Below, piece by piece: positions 7,910 to 16,496 of a DNA stretch of 64,000 bases (the stretch's first letter is position 1; each line of letters starts with the position of its first letter). Source of the stretch: CAIYPH01 sp043744375 (lineage in GTDB: Bacteria; Pseudomonadota; Alphaproteobacteria; Acetobacterales; Acetobacteraceae); contig JAYTUU010000034.1 of NCBI GenBank assembly GCA_043744375.1, forward strand, positions 1 to 64,000. Reading direction: 5' to 3'. The notes under the pieces were generated by a model that was not told where the DNA came from, did not search any database, and saw nothing but the letters and a program-made list of their open reading frames with translations. The position numbers were made by a program, and so were the translations under genes.

Positions 7910-8065
7910 ATGGCTGATATCAGCGTCCTCTCTGACATCAACGCACGGGTTTGGAAGATCGAGGTCGCGGTGGGCGATACGGTGGCGGAGGGCGTGAAGC
8001 AGATACTTGTCGCCGAGGAGAATGCGGTCTCGGAGGACCAACTCCTGCTGATCATCGAAGCATGA
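7910..8065 (+). pseudogene. Biotin-carboxyl-carrier-like mini-protein without the biotinylation site
   Basis: 51 residues. The first part (NARVWKIEVAVGDTVAEG) and the last part (VKQILVAEENAVSEDQLLLIIEA) match the two ends of a short biotinyl domain of about 70-75 residues, as in small BCCP subunits. The middle, which should carry the ESMKM biotinylation motif, is absent; the join is at about 7991-7996. The frame is kept, AGGAG lies 8 bases before the ATG, and the stop overlaps the next start (ATGA), so it may still be translated. As a biotin carrier it should be inactive. It could be a decayed gene or a real truncated lipoyl-like fold. Confidence 0.65.
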
Positions 8066-9057
8066 CGCCCGCCCCCTTCACCGCGCGCCGACTGCTGGAT
8101 CGCCCGATCATCGGCCCCGATCGGCATCCGAGCATCGGGCGAAACATCCAGGGCCCGTCGCTGATCCGCGCGCCCGACTGGCTGCCGGGCCGCCTCGGCA
8201 CCTATTACCTCTATTTCGCCGACCACAAGGGCAGCTACATCCGCCTCGCCTACGCTGATCACCTGACCGGCCCCTGGACCGTGCATCCGCCGGGAAGCCT
8301 GCATCTCGCCGAGTCCTGCTTCCTGACCGCACCACCGCCCGTTTCGTCTGAGCAACTGGTAGAACTCGCCGCACGGGCGAAGCGCGCGGGATCGCAGATT
8401 TCGCATGACCTCCTGGAAGAGGTCACCACGCCGCATATCGCGTCGCCCGACATCCATGTTGACGCGGCGAACCGACGGATCGTCATGTATTTTCACGGTC
8501 TCGACGACGTCGGCGTGCAGGTGACACGCGTCGCGACCTCAGCGGACGGCATTGCTTTCACCGCCCAGCCGGAGGTGCTCGGCAACTCCTATATGCGCGT
8601 CTTCCGGCATGCCGGCATCACGTATGGCCTGGCAATGCCCGGCCAGCTCTATCGCTCGACCGACGGAATGACCGGCTTCACCCCCGGCCCGCTGCTGTTC
8701 AATCCGCATATGCGCCATGCCGCCTTGCTGAAACAGGGCGATGTGCTTTGGGTGTTCTGGACCCTGGTCGGCGAAGCGCCCGAGCGCATCCTGTGCAGCC
8801 GGATCGCACTCTGCGGGGACTGGCAGGACTGGCGGGACGCGCCGCCCAACGAAATCCTCCGCCCCGAGCATGACTGGGAAGGCGCGGATGCGCCGGCCGT
8901 TCCGTCCATCCGCAGCACCGCCTATGGTCACGTCAACCAGTTGCGCGACCCCGCCATCTTCGAGGAGGCCGGCCGTATCTATCTGCTCTACGCGGTGGCC
9001 GGGGAGAGCGGGATCGCGCTTGCCGAACTGCTCCCGGCCGCCGCTCAGGGCATGTAG
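8062..9057 (+). CDS. Five-bladed beta-propeller protein, GH43/GH32-like
   Basis: 331 residues. It has repeated blade-like segments such as GTYYLYFADHKGSYIRLAYADHLTGPW, RRIVMYFHG, DVLWVFWTLVGEAPERILCSRI and DPAIFEEAGRIYLLYAVAGESGIALAEL. These are typical of glycoside hydrolase family 43-like propellers, for which DPAIF near the C-terminus is reminiscent of a carboxylate-containing blade. The catalytic residues could not be assigned, so hydrolase activity is uncertain. It has no signal peptide. Its ATG overlaps the stop of the biotinyl-like gene by four bases (ATGA), suggesting translational coupling. Confidence 0.6.
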   Translation: MTPAPFTARRLLDRPIIGPDRHPSIGRNIQGPSLIRAPDWLPGRLGTYYLYFADHKGSYIRLAYADHLTGPWTVHPPGSLHLAESCFLTAPPPVSSEQLVELAARAKRAGSQISHDLLEEVTTPHIASPDIHVDAANRRIVMYFHGLDDVGVQVTRVATSADGIAFTAQPEVLGNSYMRVFRHAGITYGLAMPGQLYRSTDGMTGFTPGPLLFNPHMRHAALLKQGDVLWVFWTLVGEAPERILCSRIALCGDWQDWRDAPPNEILRPEHDWEGADAPAVPSIRSTAYGHVNQLRDPAIFEEAGRIYLLYAVAGESGIALAELLPAAAQGM

Positions 9058-9495
9058 GGGATCGGCGGCGGCCCCAGCTGGTTGCCAGAATGCGCCGGGC
9101 GTCGTGGACGAATTCGACCAGTTTGCGCCGCGTCTGCCGAGCTTGGTGATCGGGTAGCGCCCTTCGGGGCCGCATATCAGCAGGCACTCGGCATCCAGGC
9201 TGAGGTTCGCGAGCGCTTCCGGCGCAAAGCTCCGCGTCTGCACATAAGGCTTGCGAACGGAATTAGCCCAACAGGACGAGGCGCGCCTCGGCACCATCCT
9301 CGGCGATGAAGACGAAGTCTGGCAGGCGGTCGGTTTGCAGCGTCGGGCAGGGGCCTTCTTGCCGTGACGTCCGGGAGCGTTTGTATCATAGCGCAGAACG
9401 CGCCATGCATCGTGCGTGGCGCGGATAAGCCAGCTGTTTTAACAAACCCGTGTTCACCCGCCGTGTCTGATGGCGGCATCCGATGGCGACATCCC
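9058..9495. other. Intergenic region with a possible degraded minus-strand gene
   Basis: 438 bases. On the minus strand two neighbouring frames read like protein: LPDFVFIAEDGAEARLVLLG (about 9318-9259), then in a different frame NSVRKPYVQTRSFAPE and LSLDAECLLICGPEGRYPIT (about 9258-9140). No start or continuous frame joins them. This may be a frameshifted gene relic whose family I cannot name. No RNA gene is seen. Confidence 0.3.
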
Positions 9496-10275
9496 ATGAA
9501 TGATCCAACGCTCGAAGCCGAATACAACAACCGCCTGAAGGTGCCAGGGCATCCGGCCATTATGGCGGGGTGGTTGGCGGACGCGGCGGCATTCCGGGCG
9601 GCGCATGGGCATGGCGATCTGGATCTTGCCTATGGCCCGTCGCCGCGCCAGACGGTCGATATCTTCTGGCCGGGCAGCAACCGGGATGGTCCGTTGGCGC
9701 TGTTCATTCACGGCGGCTACTGGCAGGGATTGGACAAGCTCTACTTCAGCCATTTGGCCGCCGGCCCGATTGCGCATGGGGTAGCGGTGGCGATCCCTGG
9801 CTACGATCTCTGTCCGCAGGTATCGCTGAATGCCATCGTCGAGCAGATGCGCGCCGTGGCAAGGTTCGTGCGGGCGCGGCATGGTCGGCTCGATCTGGCG
9901 AGCGGGCACTCTGCGGGCGGGCATCTGGCGGCGATGCTGCTCGCCGACGGGCTGGTGCCGGCGGCGCTGCCGATCAGCGGGATTTTCGATCTCACGCCGC
10001 TGATCCAGACCAGCATCAACACGGCGCTGGGACTGGATGGCGCTGCGGCGCAGGCGCTATCGCCGGTATTTCGCCCACCGCCCACCGGGCGGCTGCATGC
10101 GGTGGTCGGCGACGCCGAGGGCGGCGAGTACATCGGACAAAGTCGCGGCCTGGCCGAAGCCTGGGGCGGGCGGTGGGAGATGCTCATGGGGCATGATCAT
10201 TTTACAATCCCCGGCGAACTCGGCGATCCCGCAAGCCGGCTCGTCGGGATTGCAAGGGCCCTCCTGGCGGCGTGA
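9496..10275 (+). CDS. Alpha/beta-hydrolase, kynurenine-formamidase-like esterase
   Basis: 259 residues. HGGYW (about residue 70) is the oxyanion-hole motif typical of kynurenine formamidase-type and related esterases. The nucleophile elbow is GHSAGG (about 138), ISGIFDLTPL follows, and GHDHFTIPGEL near the C-terminus supplies the likely catalytic His. No signal peptide is seen, so it is cytoplasmic. The ATG at 9496 was chosen because the conserved N-terminal LEAEYNNRLKVPGHP begins there. No tryptophan-degradation gene is adjacent, so the substrate is open. Confidence 0.85.
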   Translation: MNDPTLEAEYNNRLKVPGHPAIMAGWLADAAAFRAAHGHGDLDLAYGPSPRQTVDIFWPGSNRDGPLALFIHGGYWQGLDKLYFSHLAAGPIAHGVAVAIPGYDLCPQVSLNAIVEQMRAVARFVRARHGRLDLASGHSAGGHLAAMLLADGLVPAALPISGIFDLTPLIQTSINTALGLDGAAAQALSPVFRPPPTGRLHAVVGDAEGGEYIGQSRGLAEAWGGRWEMLMGHDHFTIPGELGDPASRLVGIARALLAA

Positions 10276-10351
10276 GGGACAGCAGACGAGCCGGATTGAC
10301 CGTGATAAGGTTGCTACGTTTCGCTGCCCTTGGATGCGGTCAGGAGGTTTG

Positions 10352-11617
10352 ATGCGTCGCCTGTTGATGCTTGCAATCGCGACTCTGGCGGTGCTGTTGG
10401 CAGCCCGGCCTGCGCAGGCGGATGTCGTGCGTGACTGGAACGCGCTGCTGCTGGAGGTTGTGCGCGTGACCCAGCCATCACCGCCACAGGCCGCGCGGCT
10501 GATCGCCATGGTTAATCTCGCGGTGTTCGACAGCGTGAACGCCGCCGTCGCACTGCCGTTCCAACCCTATAGCTATGACGGTATGGCGCTCCGCGATGCG
10601 GACCCGCAGGTTGCCGCCGCCGCGGCGGCGGCCGGTGTCATCCATGGCGAAATCCCTGATCTGGCCACCCGTGCGCCGGGGCTTGCCACACGGATCGCGA
10701 CGATGATGCCAGCGGTGGGCAACGCGGCCGAGGCGGCGGGGATCGAGCTCGGACGCGCCTGTGCGGCGGCGATCCTGCGGGCGCGGTCCCTGGATGGCGC
10801 GGCACAGGCAGCCACCGCGTTTGCCGGCAACACGGCCCCCGGCAACTGGCAGCCAACTCCACCGACACAGTCACCCGCGTTGTTGCCGAACTGGGGCAAG
10901 GTGACGCCGTTCGCGCTTCAGAGTATCGCGACATTCAGCCCGCCGGGGCCGCCCTCGGTTGGATCGATGCCATGGCTCGACAACTACAATGCCGTGAAGT
11001 CGGTGGGCACGGCGGAGGGCGGGTCGCATTCCAGGGAACTCGGCGATATCGCACGGTTCTGGGCCGATGACCCGGGTTCGGAGACGCCACCGGGGCATTG
11101 GGTAGCGATCGCACTGGCGCTTTCGGAGGCGCACCCGGGCTCAACGGTCGAGACCGCGCGGCTGTTTGCGCTGCTGGGCATGGTGCTTGCCGATACCGGC
11201 GTGGTGACGTGGGAGGCGAAGTACCGCTTTGCCACCTGGCGGCCGATCACCGCAATCCGCGAGGCCGTCCGCGTAGGGAACCCGCGCGTCACGGGCGACC
11301 CGGCGTGGACCCCTGTGATCGCAACGCCGCCATTTCCCGAGTATCCATCAGGGCATAGTTCGTTCTCCAGCGGCGCGGCGCGCGTGATCGCGCTGTTCTA
11401 CGGCCGCGACGACATCGCTTTCGACGTGACGTCGCGGGGGCCGGACGCGACCAACGTGACCCGCCATTTCGAGCGTCTGTCGGACGCGGCCGAGGAGGCA
11501 GGGATCAGCCGCGTCTATGGCGGCATTCATTTCTACTTCGCGCATGCCGACGGCGCCGCTTCCGGCCGACGGATCGCCGAACACATCTTCGCGACGCGGC
11601 TGCTGCCTAACCGCTGA
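10352..11617 (+). CDS. Secreted vanadium-dependent haloperoxidase / PAP2-like protein
   Basis: 421 residues with a signal peptide (MRRLLMLAIATLAVLLAARPAQA). The vanadate/phosphate-binding set is present in order: KYRFATWRP (Lys and Arg), PSGHSSFS (Ser, Gly, catalytic His) and SRVYGGIHFYFAHADG (Arg and the vanadate-ligating His). Enzymes of this group oxidise halides with hydrogen peroxide, but bacterial relatives may be acid phosphatases, so activity is not certain. The ATG at 10352 sits just after AGGAGG. Its last 11 bases overlap the convergent transglutaminase-like gene. Confidence 0.88.
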   Translation: MRRLLMLAIATLAVLLAARPAQADVVRDWNALLLEVVRVTQPSPPQAARLIAMVNLAVFDSVNAAVALPFQPYSYDGMALRDADPQVAAAAAAAGVIHGEIPDLATRAPGLATRIATMMPAVGNAAEAAGIELGRACAAAILRARSLDGAAQAATAFAGNTAPGNWQPTPPTQSPALLPNWGKVTPFALQSIATFSPPGPPSVGSMPWLDNYNAVKSVGTAEGGSHSRELGDIARFWADDPGSETPPGHWVAIALALSEAHPGSTVETARLFALLGMVLADTGVVTWEAKYRFATWRPITAIREAVRVGNPRVTGDPAWTPVIATPPFPEYPSGHSSFSSGAARVIALFYGRDDIAFDVTSRGPDATNVTRHFERLSDAAEEAGISRVYGGIHFYFAHADGAASGRRIAEHIFATRLLPNR

Positions 11618-12194
11618 CCCGAAGCTCCACGTCAGGCAGGTGATCGAGCATGGCATCCCATGTCGCGGCCCGCGTCAGCGCTTCGACCACGACCGGGAGC
11701 GGATCGGGCCAGATTTCCGGCAAATCCCCCTCCCCCGACAATTTCGGCGCGTAGGCGAGACCCTCGATCGGCGGGGTGAAGGCCGAGGTTACGCCCGATT
11801 TCTCGCCACGCGGGTCGATGCGGTACCAGCCGTGGTCCGCCAGATGCACGGCGTTGAGGCCGTGCAGCGTAAAGGGCGGGCCGATATCGTCGATCGACAG
11901 GCGCTGGTAGCACAGGCCGGCAGGAATCCCGTTGGCCCGCAGCAGAGCGGCCAGAAGGTGGCTCTTGGCGAAGCAGTAGCCGGTGCCATGGGTCAGCACG
12001 TCCGATGCCCGGCACGTGACCGGGTTCATGCGGGCATCGACGCTGTGGGTGATGGCGTCGCGGACGAACAGGAAGCAGGCCCTGGCGATGGCCGCGTCAT
12101 CAGTCAGATCGCCGCGCAGATCCCGTGCCTTCGCGATGATGGCGGGGTGGTCGTGGTCGATGATGTCGGTCGCGCGGAGAAAGCCGCCGTTCAT
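11607..12194 (-). CDS. Transglutaminase-like (cysteine protease fold) protein
   Basis: 195 residues. The catalytic triad of the transglutaminase-like superfamily is visible: Cys in GTGYCFAKSHLLAALLRANGI (about 74), His in LHGLNAVHL (about 115) and Asp in WYRIDPRG (about 128). The helix around the Cys is the strongest signal. Such small cytoplasmic proteins act as peptidases or amidases of unknown substrate. It lies 11 bases downstream of the class II aldolase gene on the same strand and is likely co-transcribed with it. Confidence 0.85.
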   Translation of the reverse strand: MNGGFLRATDIIDHDHPAIIAKARDLRGDLTDDAAIARACFLFVRDAITHSVDARMNPVTCRASDVLTHGTGYCFAKSHLLAALLRANGIPAGLCYQRLSIDDIGPPFTLHGLNAVHLADHGWYRIDPRGEKSGVTSAFTPPIEGLAYAPKLSGEGDLPEIWPDPLPVVVEALTRAATWDAMLDHLPDVELRVSG

Positions 12195-12205
12195 GTCGCC
12201 CCCGC

Positions 12206-12979
12206 TCAGGTTGAATAATCCGGTTCCTGCTTGTCAAGAATGCGGCGCCAGGCGTCCAGGTGTAGGCGGGCATCGGCGTGGCCGCTGCGTGGGCCGTTGT
12301 CATGCCGGCGCAGACGTTCGGGCAGGCGGCGGAGTGGTTGGCCGGTCGACATGGCGGTGATCTGGTACATCACCGTCCGCTCGGCACCGAAGAGTTCGTC
12401 GAACGCATCATGCACCGTCGGGCCAACCACGGTGACGCCGTGGCCGGCCATGATCATGATGGACTTGTTGCCCATGAGATCGGCGATGCGATCACCCTCG
12501 GCGTTGTCATGCACCGGCTCATCGCCGCGGACATCGACCACCACGCGATCGTTCAGCACCAGGTTGTTGTGATGCGCCAGCGCCATCTCGGGGTTCTGCA
12601 ACATCGACAGCGCCGTCAGATACCGCGGATGGACATGCAGCACACACGCCGCCGCCGGATTGCGTAGATGAATGCGGGCGTGGATGTGGAACGCGACCTT
12701 GCGCAACTCACCGGTGCCGCGCAAGACGTTTCCATCGAGATCGCACACGATCAGACCCGACGCGGTCAGCTCCTCGAAGCGATAGCCGCGGGCGTTGATG
12801 ATGAAGGTCGGCGGGGCCGAGGGGCTGACCTGCGGCAACATCAGCGAGTTATGGTTGCCGATCTGCTCGTTCCAGCCCAAACGGGCGGCAATGCGAAACA
12901 CCGCCGCCATGTCGCAGCGCAAACGCCACTCCTCGGCCTCGGCTTCACTATTGGTCAGACTGCGGACGATGGCGGACAT
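12206..12979 (-). CDS. Class II aldolase/adducin family protein (copy 1)
   Basis: 257 residues. It contains NHNSLMLP near residue 43, the HVHP metal-binding histidine pair (ACVLHVHPRYLTALSM, about 116) and a third His in MAGHGVTVVG (about 180), the zinc site of class II aldolases and sugar-phosphate epimerases. It has the same length as the neighbouring gene at 13064 and reads as a close paralog throughout (shared ending LDAWRR-LDKQEPDY), so the pair arose by tandem duplication. The substrate is unknown. Confidence 0.88.
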   Translation of the reverse strand: MSAIVRSLTNSEAEAEEWRLRCDMAAVFRIAARLGWNEQIGNHNSLMLPQVSPSAPPTFIINARGYRFEELTASGLIVCDLDGNVLRGTGELRKVAFHIHARIHLRNPAAACVLHVHPRYLTALSMLQNPEMALAHHNNLVLNDRVVVDVRGDEPVHDNAEGDRIADLMGNKSIMIMAGHGVTVVGPTVHDAFDELFGAERTVMYQITAMSTGQPLRRLPERLRRHDNGPRSGHADARLHLDAWRRILDKQEPDYST

Positions 12980-13019
12980 GAGCGAAACTCCAGGACGTTA
13001 CGGCCAGGGCTTGGCTTTG

Positions 13020-13055
13020 CGCTGGCAACGCATCGCATCGCATCGCAGCGCAGCG
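13020..13055. repeat. CGCAT/CGCAG microsatellite between the aldolase paralogs
   Basis: A run of five-base units (CGCAT repeated, then CGCAG repeated) fills much of the 84-base gap between the two aldolase genes. It may be a slippage-prone spacer left by the duplication. Confidence 0.5.
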
Positions 13056-13063
13056 CACTGGCA

Positions 13064-13837
13064 TCAACTCTTATAGTCGGGCTCCTGTTTGTCCAGCACC
13101 CGTCGCCAGGCGTCGAGGTGCATGCGGGCGTCGAGGCGGTCGCCCCAGGGACCGTTGTAGTTCTGGCGGGAGGATTGCGGAAGGTGTTTGAGCTTCCGGC
13201 CGGTATTCCAGGCGGTCATCTGGTACATCGTGGTGCGTTCGGCGAAGTAGAGTTCGTCGAAGGCCGAAGCGATGTCGGGGCCGACCACGGTGACGCCGTG
13301 GTGGCCCATCACGAGGATGGTCTTGTTGCCGAGCATGGCAGCGATCCGATCGCCTTCGCTGGTGGTCTGAGCGCCGACGGTGGCACTGGTGTCAAAGACG
13401 ACGCGGTCGTTGAGCAGCAGATTGTTGAAATGAGCGAGTTCGAACTCGGGTTCTTCGAGCATCGACAGGGCGGTCAGGTATTGCGGGTGGACGTGGAGCA
13501 CGCAGGTCGCGGCGGGGTTGGCGATGTGGATGCGGGTATGGATGAAGAAGGCAACTTTGCGGAGTTCGCCGCTGCCGCGCAGGACATTGCCGTCGAGATC
13601 ACAGACGATGAGGCTGGAAGCGGTCAATTCGTCAAAGCGCCAGCCACGGGGATTGATGAGGAAGGTCGGCTGGTCGCCGGGACTGCGGACGGGAAGCATG
13701 ATCGAGTTGTGGTTGGCGATCTGCTCGTTCCAGCCCATGCGGGCCGAGGCGCGGAAGACGGCGGCCATATCGCAGCGGAGTTCCCACTCGGCGGCCTCGG
13801 CGTCGGTGGATGAGAGGGAGTGCAGGGGCGCGGACAT
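13064..13837 (-). CDS. Class II aldolase/adducin family protein (copy 2)
   Basis: 257 residues, paralogous to the next gene downstream. It has NHNSIMLP, the zinc-binding HVHP (TCVLHVHPQYLTALSM) and GHHGVTVVG. The ATG at 13837 follows GGAG by 10 bases. It is the first gene of the minus-strand run with copy 1 and the transglutaminase-like gene. Divergently, 116 bases away, starts a peptide-type ABC importer, so the aldolases may process what that importer brings in; this is inference from position only. Confidence 0.88.
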   Translation of the reverse strand: MSAPLHSLSSTDAEAAEWELRCDMAAVFRASARMGWNEQIANHNSIMLPVRSPGDQPTFLINPRGWRFDELTASSLIVCDLDGNVLRGSGELRKVAFFIHTRIHIANPAATCVLHVHPQYLTALSMLEEPEFELAHFNNLLLNDRVVFDTSATVGAQTTSEGDRIAAMLGNKTILVMGHHGVTVVGPDIASAFDELYFAERTTMYQMTAWNTGRKLKHLPQSSRQNYNGPWGDRLDARMHLDAWRRVLDKQEPDYKS

Positions 13838-13953
13838 TCGATGGGTCTCCAGGCTTGGTGACAGGTATTGATGCTGCGCCCGAGAAAGCTTCTTGCCAAG
13901 ACCGGCGGGCGGACGCAGCATTGCCGCCTGGGTTGACCAAGAAGGGGAAAGAA

Positions 13954-15525
13954 ATGCTCCGTCGTCGCACGTTCACCGCAGGATTGGGTACCGCAGGATT
14001 GGCCGCGGGGGCATCGCTGCCGATGCCGGCCATCGCCCAGAGCGTGGGCCTGCAAGGCCGCAAGGGGGGTGACGTGATCGTCGCCATGCAGGCGGCGCCG
14101 CCAACCATCGATGCGCAGGCGACCTCCGCGCAGGCGGCGCGCAACATGTCCATGCACATGTTCGAAAGCCTCTACACCCGCGACGAGGGGGCCAATCCGA
14201 AGCCGGAACTCGCGGAGGGCGTGGATATCTCGGCGGACGGGATGACCTATACGTTCAAACTGCGGACGGGGGTGAAATTCCACAATGGCAAGGTGATGAC
14301 ATCGGCCGACGCGAAGGCGTCGATGGAACGTTACGCGAAGGTAGGCACCTCGCGGGACGTGCTGAAGTCGGTGGCGGCTTATGAGACGCCGAACAGTTCC
14401 ACGCTGGTGCTGAAGATGGCCAACGTGTTCCCCGGCCTGATCGAGGCGATCAGCAGCCCGCGGGCGCCGTTTGTCATCATGCCCGAGGAAGAGGGCGGCA
14501 AGCCGATGGGGCAGATCAGCATGATCGGCACCGGGCCCTACAAGTTCGTCGAATACAAGCCGGACAGCCATGTAAAGATGGTGCGCCATGACGATTATTC
14601 GCAGAACATGGCCTACGAAAAGCGCGACGGCTTCACCGGCAAGAAGACGGCGTATTTCGACAGTGTGACCATCCGCATCATGCCCGAGGCCGGCGCGCGC
14701 ACGGCGGGCTTGCAGACGGGCGAGTTGCATGTGCTCGAAGCGATGGATGTGTCGTCCTCCAAGCGGTTGAAGGACGACAAGAACATCAAGTCGTATCCGA
14801 TGCTGCCCTGGGCATTCATGACGCTGATGATCAACAACAACTGGGGCCTGACGTCGAAGCTGGAAATCCGCCGGGCCATCCAGGCAGCGCTCGATCTCGA
14901 AGAGATCATGGCGATCGCGACGGACGGGCTGTACCGGATGGGGCCGGCCTGGCAGTATCCGGGGACGACGTATTTCCCCGGCACGGACGGGCTGGAGGCC
15001 TATACGAAGCAGGACATTCCCAAGGCCAAGGCGCTGTTGAAGGCGGCCGGCTACAACAACGAGGAACTTGTGCTGATCTGCGACAGTTCCAACAAGCCGC
15101 ATCTCGACGCGGGGACGGTGGAGGCGCAGCAACTGCGCGCGGTCGGCTTCAACGTGAAGCTCAGCGTGATGGATTGGCCGACCGTGTATACGGCACGCAG
15201 CAAGCCCGAGGGCTGGAACCTGTGGCCGCTGATGATGGGTATCGAGCCGTACGAAGGGCCGTACAACGTGGTTGGCTTTTTTGCCGGATCGCAGGCGGTG
15301 CAGATCAGACCGGATGCGGTGCTGGAGGAGACCAACAAGCGGCTGGCCACCCAGCTCAAACTTGAGGATCGCAAGGATGCGGTGAAGGCGTTCCAGAATC
15401 GCATCTATGACCAGGCGATCGCGGTGAAGGTCGGCGAGGCCGGCATCGTGCAGGCGACGCGGAGTAACGTGATGAACTATGTGCCGTATCGCATTCCGCG
15501 GATGTGGGATTGCTGGTTCGCCTGA
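13954..15525 (+). CDS. Periplasmic substrate-binding protein, family 5 (peptide/opine type)
   Basis: 523 residues with a twin-arginine-like signal peptide (MLRRRTFTAGLGTAGLAAGASLPMPAIAQS). Family-5 landmarks are FESLYTRDEGANPKPELAEG, TFKLRTGVKFHNGKVMTSADAKASMERY, GTGPYKFVEYKPD and IRRAIQAALDLEEIMAIA. It delivers peptides, opines, sugars or similar solutes to the permease pair that follows. The ATG at 13954 was chosen for the signal peptide. No ATPase gene is in this operon. Confidence 0.92.
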   Translation: MLRRRTFTAGLGTAGLAAGASLPMPAIAQSVGLQGRKGGDVIVAMQAAPPTIDAQATSAQAARNMSMHMFESLYTRDEGANPKPELAEGVDISADGMTYTFKLRTGVKFHNGKVMTSADAKASMERYAKVGTSRDVLKSVAAYETPNSSTLVLKMANVFPGLIEAISSPRAPFVIMPEEEGGKPMGQISMIGTGPYKFVEYKPDSHVKMVRHDDYSQNMAYEKRDGFTGKKTAYFDSVTIRIMPEAGARTAGLQTGELHVLEAMDVSSSKRLKDDKNIKSYPMLPWAFMTLMINNNWGLTSKLEIRRAIQAALDLEEIMAIATDGLYRMGPAWQYPGTTYFPGTDGLEAYTKQDIPKAKALLKAAGYNNEELVLICDSSNKPHLDAGTVEAQQLRAVGFNVKLSVMDWPTVYTARSKPEGWNLWPLMMGIEPYEGPYNVVGFFAGSQAVQIRPDAVLEETNKRLATQLKLEDRKDAVKAFQNRIYDQAIAVKVGEAGIVQATRSNVMNYVPYRIPRMWDCWFA

Positions 15526-15548
15526 TCGGCTGAGGGGCCACCGCCAGC

Positions 15549-16496
15549 ATGCTGCGACTTCTGATCGTTCGGCTGCTGGCGGCGGTGCCCGTTCTGCTGG
15601 TCGTATCGCTCGTGAGCTTCGGGCTGACCTTGCTAGTGCCCGGGGATATCGCCGCCGAGATCGCCGGGCCGACGGCAACCAAGGCCGATGTGGAGAACGT
15701 ACGGGCCGAGCTGGGGCTGAACAAGCCGCCCCTGGAGCGCATGGTGCAGTGGTATGGCGGCGTGTTGCGCGGCGATCTCGGCCGCTCGATTTCGCTCAAC
15801 CAGGGCGTCGGCGAGGCGGTGTTGCAGCGCTTGCCGGTGACCTTGTCGCTGACCTGCGTGGCACTTTCCATCGCCTGCCTGCTCGGCATTCCCGCCGGCT
15901 TGATCGCGGCGGCGAAGGCGCGGCGCTGGCCGGACCAGGCGGCGATGGGGGCGGCGCTGGTTGGGCTGTCTCTACCCGATTTCTGGCTGGGGTTGCTGCT
16001 GATCTGGCTGTTCGGGGTGAAGCTGGGATGGCTGCCGACCGGCGGATTTGTGTCGCCCTCAGTGGATTTCGTCGGCTGGTTGCGCAGTATCGCCATGCCA
16101 GCCGGCGCGCTGGCCCTGACGCAGCTTGGACCGATCGCGCGGATGACGCGGGCGGCGGCGCTCGAGGTATCCGGCAGCGACTATATCCGCACCGCGCGCG
16201 CCAAGGGGTTGGCCGAACCGCGGGTTTTCGCACGCCATGTGCTGGCCGGCTCGATGGTGCCGATATTGACGGTGGTCGGCATCGGGTTCGGCCTGTCGCT
16301 GGGCGGCGCGCTGGTGATCGAGCAGGTTTTTTCCCTCCCCGGCGTTGGGCGGCTGGTGATCGGGGCCGTGCTGCGGCGGGACTGGCCGATCATCCAGGGC
16401 GGGTTGTTGCTGACGACTTTCATCTTCGTGGCCGTCAACCTGCTGGTCGATCTGCTGTATCTATGGGTTGATCCGCGGCTACGGGACAGCGCGTGA
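15549..16496 (+). CDS. ABC transporter permease, DppB/OppB type
   Basis: 315 residues with six predicted membrane segments and the family N-terminus (RLLAAVPVLLVVSLVSFGLTLLVPGDIAAEIAGP). The coupling loop is YIRTARAKGLAEPRVFARHVL, contacting the ATPase, and the protein ends with LWVDPRLRDSA. It forms the inner-membrane channel with the next gene, whose GTG start overlaps this stop by four bases (GTGA). Confidence 0.93.
   Translation: MLRLLIVRLLAAVPVLLVVSLVSFGLTLLVPGDIAAEIAGPTATKADVENVRAELGLNKPPLERMVQWYGGVLRGDLGRSISLNQGVGEAVLQRLPVTLSLTCVALSIACLLGIPAGLIAAAKARRWPDQAAMGAALVGLSLPDFWLGLLLIWLFGVKLGWLPTGGFVSPSVDFVGWLRSIAMPAGALALTQLGPIARMTRAAALEVSGSDYIRTARAKGLAEPRVFARHVLAGSMVPILTVVGIGFGLSLGGALVIEQVFSLPGVGRLVIGAVLRRDWPIIQGGLLLTTFIFVAVNLLVDLLYLWVDPRLRDSA

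Noticed and set aside
13624..15678. 684-residue open frame on the minus strand over the family-5 binding protein gene
   Set aside because: It is His/Arg-rich shadow coding opposite a gene with signal peptide and clear family motifs.
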